The notes below the pieces were generated by a model that searched no databases, was not told where the DNA came from, and was given only the letters and a program-made list of their open reading frames with translations. Positions 24,897 through 32,761 of a DNA stretch of 64,000 bases are shown in pieces; within the stretch, counting starts at the first letter, position 1, and the number at the start of each line of letters is the position of its first letter. The stretch lies in contig CAZLOH010000027.1 of assembly GCA_964561105.1 (NCBI GenBank), positions 1 to 64,000 of the forward strand, in the 5' to 3' direction. A program made the translations under genes and the position numbers. This DNA is from JADLHS01 sp964561105. GTDB lineage: Bacteria; Verrucomicrobiota; Verrucomicrobiia; Limisphaerales; JADLHS01.

Positions 24897-25505
24897 TCAT
24901 TTCTTTTCCTCCCAAACGCCGGTTTGGAGATACGGTTTGAGTCTTGATTTGAGGGTTTCCCGGGCGCGATGAATGAGGGATTTCGTTGCCGACAGCGAGC
25001 AGCCCAACACGTCGGCGATCTCCTCGTAACTCAATTCCTCCTGTCGGCAAAGTAACAAGGCCGTGCGTTGGTTTTCCGGCAGCCCGGCCACCGCCTCGTC
25101 CACCTTTTGTTCCAGTTCCCCGCGCAGCAATTCCTGCGGCGCGGAAGCGATGCGCTTCTCCTCGACCTGAAGCAACGGTTGTGCGTTGGCGTCGTCCCGG
25201 GCCTGATCCAGCGACTCCGCCGGGTGTCGCCGGCGGCGTCGGATTTCGTTCAGGCACAAATTCCGCGCGATGGTGAAAAGCCAGGTGGCGAATCTGGCCG
25301 TGGGCTGGTAGCGCGCGGCGGATTTCCAGGCCTGAACGAAAACCGTCTGGGCCAGGTCCTCGGCCTCGGTTTCGTCCCGCAACGTGCGATAGGCCAGGTT
25401 CATCACCGGCTGTTGATATTTCTCGACCAGCTCGGTGAAAGCCGTCGTGTCGCCCTGCTTCACGCGAAGCATCAGGGCGGCGTCGGGATCGAGACTGTCG
25501 GGCAT
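24897..25505 (-). CDS. ECF-type RNA polymerase sigma factor
   Basis: 202 residues. Region 2 reads EKYQQPVMNLAYRTLRDETEAEDLAQTVFVQAW and FATWLFTIARNLCLNEIRRRRR (-10 binding); region 4 reads LPENQRTALLLCRQEELSYEEIADVLGCSLSATKSLIHRARETLKSRL (-35 binding helix-turn-helix). This is a SigW/RpoE-like ECF factor. It is the first gene of a three-gene minus-strand operon with a membrane partner and a DUF3106-like periplasmic protein, a layout similar to RpoE-RseA-type stress modules. Confidence 0.93.
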   Translation of the reverse strand: MPDSLDPDAALMLRVKQGDTTAFTELVEKYQQPVMNLAYRTLRDETEAEDLAQTVFVQAWKSAARYQPTARFATWLFTIARNLCLNEIRRRRRHPAESLDQARDDANAQPLLQVEEKRIASAPQELLRGELEQKVDEAVAGLPENQRTALLLCRQEELSYEEIADVLGCSLSATKSLIHRARETLKSRLKPYLQTGVWEEKK

Positions 25506-25566
25506 GACCGCGGGAGATTATGTCAACCCCGGGGGCGGCTCAAGGTTGCGCGGGGCGGCGCGGAAT

Positions 25567-26586
25567 TCATTCCCGTCCGGCGGCGTGGATGAATGGGCGA
25601 AGCTCCTGCATCAGATTCGCGAACAACGCGAGCGACACCTGTTGCGCGCCATCGCTCCAGGCCTCCGCTGGATTCGGATGCACTTCGATGAGCAGCGCGT
25701 CCGCACCCATGGCCACGGCGCCTTTGCACAGGGCGGCCACCAGGTCCGCCCGGCCCGCGCCCTGGCTGGGGTCAATCACGATTGGCGAATGGGCTTCCTT
25801 TTTAATGATCGGGATCGTGGACAGGTCGAGCGTGTTGCGCGTGTAGGTTTCAAACGTGCGGATGCCGCGCTCGCAGAACATCAGATTGGGATTGTCGTTG
25901 GCCAGCACGTATTCGCCCGCCAACAACCATTCCTCGACTTTCATGGACAAGCCGCGCTTGACCATGACCGGCCGGCCCGTGCGCGCGGCGGCGATGAGCA
26001 GTTGGAAGTTCTGCGCGTTGCGCGCGCCGATCTGAATGATGTCCGTGTATTCGGCCACCAGGTCGGCGTGGTTCTCGGATAACAATTCCGTGATGACGGC
26101 CAGGCCGGTTTCCTTGCGCGCCTTGGCCAGCAACTTCAAACCCTTTTCGCCCAGTCCTTGAAATTCGTAGGGCGAAGTGCGCGGCTTGAACGCGCCGCCA
26201 CGCAGGATGGTCGCTCCGGCAGTCTTCACCGCGGCGGCGGTGGTGAGCAGTTGCTTTTCACTTTCCACCGAACACGGCCCGGCCATGACGTGAAACTTTT
26301 TTCCGCCGAGGATGTGTTCCCGGACCTTGACGGTGGAATTGGCCGGATGCGCCTCGCGGCTGACCAGCTTGTAACGCTTCTGCACCGGCATGACGCTTTC
26401 CACCGCCGCCGGAAATTGTGCCACGAGCGTTTCAAGGTTGGCGTGTGTGAGTTCGTCGCCGATGGCGCCGATGACGGTGCGAGCCACGCCGCGCATCACG
26501 TGGGGACGATAGCCGCGCTGGCGGATTTCCCGCAGCACGGCGGATTCCTGTTTCCGGCTGATGCCTGATTTGAGAACGATGATCAT
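25567..26586 (-). CDS. aroF: 3-deoxy-7-phosphoheptulonate synthase with N-terminal regulatory domain
   Basis: 339 residues, type I-beta DAHP synthase like that of Thermotoga: a ferredoxin-like regulatory domain (MIIVLKSGISRKQESAVLREIRQRG) at 1-70, then the KDO8P/DAHP synthase barrel with HVMAGPCSVESEKQL, FKPRTSPYEFQGLGEKGL, IGARNAQNFQLL, VMVKRGLSM and VIDPSQGAGRADLV. It condenses phosphoenolpyruvate and erythrose 4-phosphate at the head of aromatic amino acid synthesis; the regulatory domain usually mediates feedback inhibition. The start MIIVLKSG at 26586 is canonical. A terminator hairpin lies in its leader. Confidence 0.95.
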   Translation of the reverse strand: MIIVLKSGISRKQESAVLREIRQRGYRPHVMRGVARTVIGAIGDELTHANLETLVAQFPAAVESVMPVQKRYKLVSREAHPANSTVKVREHILGGKKFHVMAGPCSVESEKQLLTTAAAVKTAGATILRGGAFKPRTSPYEFQGLGEKGLKLLAKARKETGLAVITELLSENHADLVAEYTDIIQIGARNAQNFQLLIAAARTGRPVMVKRGLSMKVEEWLLAGEYVLANDNPNLMFCERGIRTFETYTRNTLDLSTIPIIKKEAHSPIVIDPSQGAGRADLVAALCKGAVAMGADALLIEVHPNPAEAWSDGAQQVSLALFANLMQELRPFIHAAGRE

Positions 26587-26624
26587 ATTGGATTTGCTGG
26601 TTTGCCGGCGATCCACTGCGGCAC

Positions 26625-26650
26625 AAAAAAAACCGCAGGGGGCGCTGCGG
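26625..26650 (-). terminator. Terminator hairpin in the aroF leader (putative attenuator)
   Basis: On the minus strand CCGCAG, loop CGCCCC, CTGCGG is followed by eight T. A second CCGCAG copy (plus-strand 26615-26620) lies just downstream of the T-run and can pair with the CTGCGG arm instead, so two exclusive structures are possible. No minus-strand gene ends upstream, so the hairpin lies inside the aroF transcript leader, 39 bases before the start codon. Confidence 0.75.
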
Positions 26651-26711
26651 CGGATGAGTGTTTGTGTCCGTGGTTGAAGTGATCAACGCAATGGCAAACA
26701 CCGGCCCGCCG

Positions 26712-26733
26712 GCTTGGTAAAATAATACCAAGC
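26712..26733 (-). promoter_or_regulatory. Palindromic operator-like site over a -10 element upstream of aroF
   Basis: GCTTGGTA and TACCAAGC flank AAATAA: a perfect 8-bp inverted repeat. Read on the minus strand it covers TATTAT (-10 like, 26727-26722), with TTTACC 18 bases upstream as a weak -35. A repressor bound here would block the aroF promoter. Confidence 0.45.
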
Positions 26734-26896
26734 AGCCGTGTGGCCGGTAAATTGCCAGTTGCTCCGATTCACGCCGCGAACTGTAGCAGGCCGGCCCGCC
26801 GGGTCAAGAAATTGTCCGGGTACTGGAATGACTACTTTCTTGCTGGCACGTCCAAACGGGTTTGACCCACTGCGCCTCGCGCCGCATCCTGCCAGC

Positions 26897-29053
26897 ATGA
26901 GTTTAGCAAACCAATTGTTTCTTGCCTTCTGCATTGTTGCCTTGCTGGCCGGTTGTGCGTTGACCTCCAGCCGCTTGGTTTATCCGGCTACCCGCACAAC
27001 CCATCAGGTGGATGTGTACCACGGCATCAGCGTGGCGGATCCCTACCGCTGGTTGGAAGACGACAATTCCGCCGAGACCAAAGCGTGGGTGCAGGCGGAG
27101 AACCAGGTGACGTTTGCCTACCTCGCCCGGATTCCGCAACGCGCCGCCATCAAGCAGCGGTTGAAACAGCTTTGGAACTACGAACGCTACGGCGTGCCGT
27201 TCAAGGAAGGTCACCGCTACTTCTTCACCCGGAACGATGGATTGCAAAACCAGAGTGTGCTCTACACGCTTCCTGCGCTCGACGCCGAACCGGTGGTGCT
27301 GCTCGATCCCAACCACCTCTCCGCCGACGGAACGATTGCGCTCGCTGGCCTGGCGATTAGCGACGACGGGAATCTCATGGCGTATGGTTTGTCCGCCTCC
27401 GGTTCGGATTGGGAGGAATGGAAGGTGCGCGATGTGCGGACCGGCCAGGATTTGAGCGATGATTTGAAATGGGTGAAATTTTCCGGCGCCTCGTGGACGA
27501 AGGACAACCAGGGATTTTTCTACAGCCGCTACGACGAACCCACCGAGGCCGCGAAGCTGACCAAGGTGAACTATTTCCAGAAGCTTTATTATCATCGCGT
27601 CGGCACGCCGCAGTCTGAGGACAAATTGATTTATCACCGGGACGATCACAAGGACTGGGGTTTTGGCGGGCAGGTAACGGACGACGGCCATTACCTGGTC
27701 ATCACCGTCACGGAATGCACGTCACCGAAAACCCGGGTGTTCTACCAGGACCTGACGCAACCCGGCGCCGCTGTGGTCGAATTGCTGAACGACTTTGACG
27801 CGGCCTATGATTTCGTGGACAACGACGGCCCGGTCTTTTGGTTCCGCACCGATCTGGACGCGCCGCGCGGCCGGGTCATCGCCGTGGACACGACCAAACC
27901 GGCGCGCGCGAACTGGCGCGAAATCATCCCGACCGCCACCGAGACACTCACCAGCGTGAGCACGTTGAACGATTCCTTCGTCTGTCATTACCTCAAGGAT
28001 GCCCAAAGCCAGGTGAAAATCTTCTCGCTCGCCGGCCGGCCGTTGCGCGAGGTCGCCTTGCCCGGCATCGGATCGGTCAGCGGCTTCCGTGGAAAACGAC
28101 ACGACACCGAGACGTTTTATTCCTTCACGAGTTTCACCGTGCCGGGCACGATTTACCGGTACGACCTGGCCGGAAATGTGAGCGCCGTCTTCCGCGCGCC
28201 CAAGGTGGATTTCAATCCTGCGGACTACGAAACGCGGCAGATTTTTTACACGAGCAAGGACGGGACGCGCGTGCCGATGTTCCTCACCCACCGCAATGGG
28301 TTGAAACTCGACGGCCAGAATCCCACGTTGCTTTACGGTTATGGCGGGTTCGACATCAGCCTGACGCCCGGCTTTAACGTGGCCAACCTGGTTTGGATGG
28401 AAATGGGCGGTGTCTATGCCATGCCCAATCTTCGCGGCGGCGGTGAATACGGCGAGGAATGGCACCAAGCCGGCATGAAGTTGCACAAGCAAAACGTCTT
28501 CGACGACTTCATCGCCGCGGCGCAATGGTTGATTGACCACCACTACACGTCCTCCCCGAAACTCGCGATCTCCGGCGGCAGCAACGGCGGTCTGCTCGTG
28601 GGCGCGTGCGAGACGCAACGCCCCGACCTGTTCGGCGCGTGCCTGCCGGCCGTCGGCGTGATGGACATGTTGCGCTTCAACAAATTCACCATCGGCTGGG
28701 CGTGGACGAGTGATTACGGTTCCGCTGACAATGCGGAAGAGTTCAAAGCGCTCTATGCCTATTCGCCGCTGCACCGCATCAAGCCCGGCACGAAATACCC
28801 GCCCACCTTGATCACGACCGCCGATCACGATGATCGCGTCGTCCCCGCGCACAGTTTCAAATTCGCGGCCACCCTGCAGGCCGCCCAGGCCGGCCCCGCG
28901 CCCATCCTGATCCGCATCGAATCCAAAGCCGGTCACGGCGCCGGCAAACCGGTGTCCAAGTTGATTGACGAAACCGGCGACAAACTCGCGTTCCTGGTAA
29001 AAGCATTGGACCTGAACCCACAACTGGAATCTGCCCGCCGCGCTGGCAAATGA
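26897..29053 (+). CDS. Prolyl oligopeptidase family serine peptidase (S9), lipoprotein
   Basis: 718 residues. MSLANQLFLAFCIVALLAGCALT is a lipoprotein signal peptide with Cys19. The propeller domain starts with HGISVADPYRWLEDDNS. The C-terminal alpha/beta hydrolase has NLRGGGEYGEEWHQAG, catalytic Ser in AISGGSNGGLLVGA (about 560), Asp in TADHDDRVVPAHS and His in SKAGHGAGKP. It should cleave short proline-containing peptides at the cell envelope. ATG 26897 is chosen because it starts the signal peptide; upstream in-frame ATGs add no conserved sequence. Confidence 0.93.
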   Translation: MSLANQLFLAFCIVALLAGCALTSSRLVYPATRTTHQVDVYHGISVADPYRWLEDDNSAETKAWVQAENQVTFAYLARIPQRAAIKQRLKQLWNYERYGVPFKEGHRYFFTRNDGLQNQSVLYTLPALDAEPVVLLDPNHLSADGTIALAGLAISDDGNLMAYGLSASGSDWEEWKVRDVRTGQDLSDDLKWVKFSGASWTKDNQGFFYSRYDEPTEAAKLTKVNYFQKLYYHRVGTPQSEDKLIYHRDDHKDWGFGGQVTDDGHYLVITVTECTSPKTRVFYQDLTQPGAAVVELLNDFDAAYDFVDNDGPVFWFRTDLDAPRGRVIAVDTTKPARANWREIIPTATETLTSVSTLNDSFVCHYLKDAQSQVKIFSLAGRPLREVALPGIGSVSGFRGKRHDTETFYSFTSFTVPGTIYRYDLAGNVSAVFRAPKVDFNPADYETRQIFYTSKDGTRVPMFLTHRNGLKLDGQNPTLLYGYGGFDISLTPGFNVANLVWMEMGGVYAMPNLRGGGEYGEEWHQAGMKLHKQNVFDDFIAAAQWLIDHHYTSSPKLAISGGSNGGLLVGACETQRPDLFGACLPAVGVMDMLRFNKFTIGWAWTSDYGSADNAEEFKALYAYSPLHRIKPGTKYPPTLITTADHDDRVVPAHSFKFAATLQAAQAGPAPILIRIESKAGHGAGKPVSKLIDETGDKLAFLVKALDLNPQLESARRAGK

Positions 29054-29086
29054 CGGAAAGCGATTGGACGAAAGCCGCGCGCGCCG

Positions 29087-30082
29087 TCAACGGGCCGGGT
29101 TTCCTGCCGGGGGCGTCGCGTACACCTTCGCCAGTTCCAGCATCAGTTTTTCCAGCCGCAGATAGTAATCGTCTTCTTTAAGCGTTGGCTTCAATTCGCG
29201 GAGCCGGGCGACCGCGCCTTCGAGTTCATCGCGGCGGACGCGCATTTCCGGCGACATCTGTTGCTCCTGCGCGCTGCGAACCAGGACGATCTGGTTTGCG
29301 CGCACGCCGTCCACGCTGCCGCTGTCGGCGGGTTTTTTCACGGCCCGGACGCCACGAAAGAAATCCGCGGGCGTACCCAGACCATCGCCATTGTCATCCA
29401 GCAAGGCGTGCTCCGTGACCAGGCGGCCGTCGGCTTCATAGAATTCCTTCACCCGCCGCGACGCCATGAGGAAAGCCTCCAGCAACGAAGTCTGGCCGTC
29501 CTTGTCCAGATCGGCGGCGGGGTCGGCAATGGTCTCGGCCAGAAACTTTCCAAACCGCGCGAAGTTGTCTTCGTAGCCGCTCCGCGTGGCCGTGACGATG
29601 ACGCGATCCGGCCCGGAGAGCTGGTTGAGAAACGGACTGCTCGAGGACGCGCAGTTGATGACGATGACCGGACGGTGAAACGGTTTCAACCACCCGGCGA
29701 GTTCCGTCGCCGACAGATCCGGGCCGCGCAGGTTGAACTTCGCCTCCTTGCCATCAAACGTGCCGTGACCGATGAGCACGAGCCAGAGTTCGGCGGTCGA
29801 GTTGGTGGGTTCATCGGCGAGCGCTTGTTTCAACCGGGACAAGTCTGTGGTCGCATCTGTCGGGGTGAGACCGATTTCAACATGCTTCGCCTTTGCCTGA
29901 TCGCTCGCTTTCGTCCACAACTCCGCCCACTTGGCGAACGCCTTCCCAAATCCCTCCTCACCCGCCGCGCCCACCGCTACAATCACCGTCGCGCGATCCG
30001 TTACCTTCGTCCCCTCAGTCCCGTTCCCTTGAGCAAGGCCGGCCCAGGCGCACAGCGCCATGATGAGCAATCTTGCGCTCAC
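29087..30082 (-). CDS. Caspase/legumain-like (clan CD) peptidase with EF-hand-like loops
   Basis: 331 residues, start GTG 30082 overlapping the previous stop by four bases. Signal peptide: LLIMALCAWAGLAQG. The catalytic pair of clan CD peptidases is visible: His106 in LWLVLIGHGTFDG and Cys144 in VIVINCASSSSPFLNQLSG, each after a hydrophobic beta strand as in legumain (C13) and metacaspases. TATRSGYEDNFARFGKFLAETI follows the Cys loop. DLDKDGQTSLLEAF (191-204) is a Ca-binding EF-hand-like loop and LLDDNGDGLGTP a second. It is the last gene of the MoxR operon and is predicted to be exported. Confidence 0.75.
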   Translation of the reverse strand: MSARLLIMALCAWAGLAQGNGTEGTKVTDRATVIVAVGAAGEEGFGKAFAKWAELWTKASDQAKAKHVEIGLTPTDATTDLSRLKQALADEPTNSTAELWLVLIGHGTFDGKEAKFNLRGPDLSATELAGWLKPFHRPVIVINCASSSSPFLNQLSGPDRVIVTATRSGYEDNFARFGKFLAETIADPAADLDKDGQTSLLEAFLMASRRVKEFYEADGRLVTEHALLDDNGDGLGTPADFFRGVRAVKKPADSGSVDGVRANQIVLVRSAQEQQMSPEMRVRRDELEGAVARLRELKPTLKEDDYYLRLEKLMLELAKVYATPPAGNPAR

Positions 30083-32514
30083 GCCATTCCTTTCCACCGC
30101 CGCAAGCCCCACTCGGCGGCGAAGCACGCCAGCGCCAGCAGAAACACCAGCGGCTTGTCCCACAGCGGCGTGGTGACGCTCTCGGTGATGGGCGCCTTGC
30201 GGTTCGGCAGTTTCTCCACGAACGCCGCGAGGTTGTTGGCGAAAACCATTTCCCCGCCCGTCTGCCGCGCGATGTTCTCCAGCAACGCGCGGTTCGGTTT
30301 CAGCGACTTGAATTCCTCCGCCGCCGGATCGGACGACCAACCGGTTTGCGCGCGGCCGACTTCCACACCGTCGGCATCGGTCACCACCGCTTCGGCCCGA
30401 TAACCGCCCGTCGCGCGCGGCACATACGCGGCCTCGTAGAGGCCCGCCTCGGTCAACGCCGGCTCGGCGTTTAGCCGGACAAAATTGGTAGCCGCCGGGG
30501 TAATCGGACCGGTTGCGGCATTGGTGCTGGAGCGCGCCGCCTCCTGGCGACCGCTCTCGGGCTCCTTCATCTCCGTCACGGTGATTTTCACCGTCGCATT
30601 ATCCAGTGGCTTGAATTCCTTGTCGCGCGCCCGCACCTGTAAAGACCGCGCCTGATTTGGATCGTCCGGTTTCGGCTCGGTGGTGAAGCTGATCCGCTCG
30701 GGCACATCCGAGATCAGCCAGCGGATCATCTGCCGCCACGCTTTGTCCTGATCGTGCCGCATGACTTCATCGTGCAAGCCCCAACGCCATAGATCGCCGA
30801 TCATCAGCGCGCCGACGCGCCCGTTGCCGAAGCGTTGCGCCACCAGCGCGGGATACTTGGTGCCGCTCGCATCCTGCGCCTCGGCGATGACACTTGCGCC
30901 CGGCTTCACTCCGCGCACGCGGTTCAGCACCTGCAACGCGGGCATCTCGGCGAGGCGCCGTCGTTCGTCATTTTCATTGTTCCGCAGGCGCGCCCACGGC
31001 TCCAGCCAGCCTTCGCGGCCCAGGGTCAAATGCAGGTTTGCGACCGGTTTCCCCGCGCTCGGAGCGTCGAGATAGACCGGCAGCATTTCGCCCACGGGGG
31101 TATGTTCGTATTTGCCTTCCCGAAACGATTCCGCGCCCCCCAGCATGAGCAGACCGCCGCCGCGCTCGGACACGAACTTTTGCAACAGTGACAACTGATC
31201 GCGCGTGAAAAATTCCGCCTCGAGATCGTCGAGGATCACCGCCTGATACCGGAACAGCGCCGCGGGCGTTTTGGGAAAACCGCGGGTGACCAGGTTGGTG
31301 TCGCGCTCGCTGGGCAGTAACCATTTCAACACCGGCTCGTCGTAACCCTCGGTATCCTCGGTCGTCCGATCAAATCCACGAAACAGCGGGTTGGCCGATT
31401 CCCCCGGCCGGCTGCGAAACTCGAGCTGACCAAATCCCTTCTCGCGCTTCGCAATTCGGATCAGCGCGAAGAGTTCCACCTGCTCGTCCTCGGCCAGCGC
31501 GCGGTTCAGGAATTTGAACTCCCAGTTGGGTCGTCCGCTCACATAGAGAATCCGATATGGTCCCCGGCCGCGATCCACCGTGAGACTGCGCGTGTTGTTG
31601 GCCAGGGTGGCTTCGGCGGAAGTCTCCGGGTGCGCGAACTGCGCGAGCGCGTCCTGGGCCGAGACCCGCAGTTGATAAAACGAAAGCCCGGCGTGCTCCG
31701 GCCGCAATTGAAAGCGAAACGTGTCCGCCTCCCGCGCGGCGCGCTGGTTCAGCGCCTGAACCACCCGGCCGGCCTCATCGAGCAGTTGCGCGGTGATCAT
31801 TCGGCCGCGGTAGCCGCCCGCGAGCACCTCGGCCTGCACGGTGACCGGTTGATCTTCAAAGGCCGTCTGGCTCACGGAAACCTTTTGAATGGCAAGATCG
31901 TTGATCGTGTCGTCGCGGCCAATGACGACCGGATAAATCGGCGGCAACCCGTGCGCGTCCAGCTTGCCGTCCGGTAGGTCCGTGGCGTTGCCATCCGTGA
32001 GCAACAGCACGCCCGCGAGCGGCTGGCCGCGAAAGCGTTCACTGATCGTGCGCAACGCGCCGCCGATGGCGGAAGCCCGGCCATCGAAGGCAAGCTCGGA
32101 GAAATCCCGGGTGGTTTGCAGGCGCGAGTCGAACAGGTAGCGGCGCACCTGGAAATTCTTCGCCAGTTTTTCCTGCCAGTCTCCGGACGACGCGGCGAGC
32201 AGATTGGTGAGCGCCGCGCCGCGGGTGGTGGTTTCACCGCGATCCTTGATGTTCAACCCCTGGCTGTTGTCGGCGATGATGGCAAAAAAGTTTGCGCCGG
32301 GGCGCGCGCGGTTCGTGGTCCAGAGGGGTTCGAGCAAACAGGCGAGCAGCGCGGCCAGTCCGAGCAATTTCAGGAAGGCGCACGTCGTGCGGATCAGCTT
32401 GTCCGCCGGCGCGCGAAGATAAGTCCAGGCCAGCAAGGCCAGCGCGACGGCCAGCAGGACCATGGCCGGCAGCACCCAACTCCGGCCCGCGATGACAACG
32501 GCGGCAAGCATCAT
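30079..32514 (-). CDS. Membrane protein with glutamine-amidotransferase-like domain
   Basis: 811 residues. Two N-terminal transmembrane segments (about 12-30 and 42-62) are followed by a large extracytoplasmic part. Its first section, NFFAIIADNSQGLNIKD, is a vWA-like strand with altered metal ligands; VLLLTDGNATDLPDG is typical of vWA proteins. VLDDLEAEFFTRDQLSLLQKFVSERGGGLLMLGGAESF resembles class I glutamine-amidotransferase-like domains, without an evident catalytic Cys. This domain set is common in MoxR clusters of Verrucomicrobia and Planctomycetes. The start codon is only two bases from a RAYT-type palindrome, so the ribosome site would lie in it. Confidence 0.75.
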   Translation of the reverse strand: MMLAAVVIAGRSWVLPAMVLLAVALALLAWTYLRAPADKLIRTTCAFLKLLGLAALLACLLEPLWTTNRARPGANFFAIIADNSQGLNIKDRGETTTRGAALTNLLAASSGDWQEKLAKNFQVRRYLFDSRLQTTRDFSELAFDGRASAIGGALRTISERFRGQPLAGVLLLTDGNATDLPDGKLDAHGLPPIYPVVIGRDDTINDLAIQKVSVSQTAFEDQPVTVQAEVLAGGYRGRMITAQLLDEAGRVVQALNQRAAREADTFRFQLRPEHAGLSFYQLRVSAQDALAQFAHPETSAEATLANNTRSLTVDRGRGPYRILYVSGRPNWEFKFLNRALAEDEQVELFALIRIAKREKGFGQLEFRSRPGESANPLFRGFDRTTEDTEGYDEPVLKWLLPSERDTNLVTRGFPKTPAALFRYQAVILDDLEAEFFTRDQLSLLQKFVSERGGGLLMLGGAESFREGKYEHTPVGEMLPVYLDAPSAGKPVANLHLTLGREGWLEPWARLRNNENDERRRLAEMPALQVLNRVRGVKPGASVIAEAQDASGTKYPALVAQRFGNGRVGALMIGDLWRWGLHDEVMRHDQDKAWRQMIRWLISDVPERISFTTEPKPDDPNQARSLQVRARDKEFKPLDNATVKITVTEMKEPESGRQEAARSSTNAATGPITPAATNFVRLNAEPALTEAGLYEAAYVPRATGGYRAEAVVTDADGVEVGRAQTGWSSDPAAEEFKSLKPNRALLENIARQTGGEMVFANNLAAFVEKLPNRKAPITESVTTPLWDKPLVFLLALACFAAEWGLRRWKGMA

Positions 32515-32516
32515 CG

Positions 32517-32653
32517 CAGCCGCCGACGTGAGGAGGCGGAAAAGCCGGTTGAAAGTTCGCCCTCTCCATGAACCTTCCCGCCGTAGCCGCCGAGGTAACG
32601 AGGCGGATGCCGTGGGGCAACGGTTTTTTCCGCCTCCTCACGTCGGCGGCTAC
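32517..32653. repeat. RAYT-type palindromes (three copies) upstream of the GATase-like gene
   Basis: Copies of the family with core GCCGCCGACGTGAGGAGG lie at 32517-32540 (plus), 32583-32607 (plus, variant GCCGCCGAGGTAACGAGG) and 32629-32653 (minus). They form two inverted pairs. A CCATGAAC module lies between them at about 32567-32574. Confidence 0.9.
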
Positions 32654-32700
32654 GGTTCTGAGGTTCAAAGCACGAAATAAAGTTGGGAGCATTTTCCTCC

Positions 32701-32737
32701 CGGCCCTCTCCCGGGGGAGAGGGTCGGGGTGAGGGCG
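32701..32737. repeat. CCCTCTCCC-type palindrome
   Basis: CCCTCTCCC/GGGAGAGGG hairpin followed by GGTGAGGGC. The same family recurs at 37808-37869, 41097-41157, 41349-41383 and 41483-41515. Confidence 0.85.
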
Positions 32738-32761
32738 GGCGTGCCCCAGACTCGGATCGGT

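Noticed and set aside
26590..26731. Leader peptide for aroF attenuation
   Set aside because: The open frame through the leader has only two adjacent Phe and no ATG with a ribosome site; it is not a convincing aromatic-rich leader.
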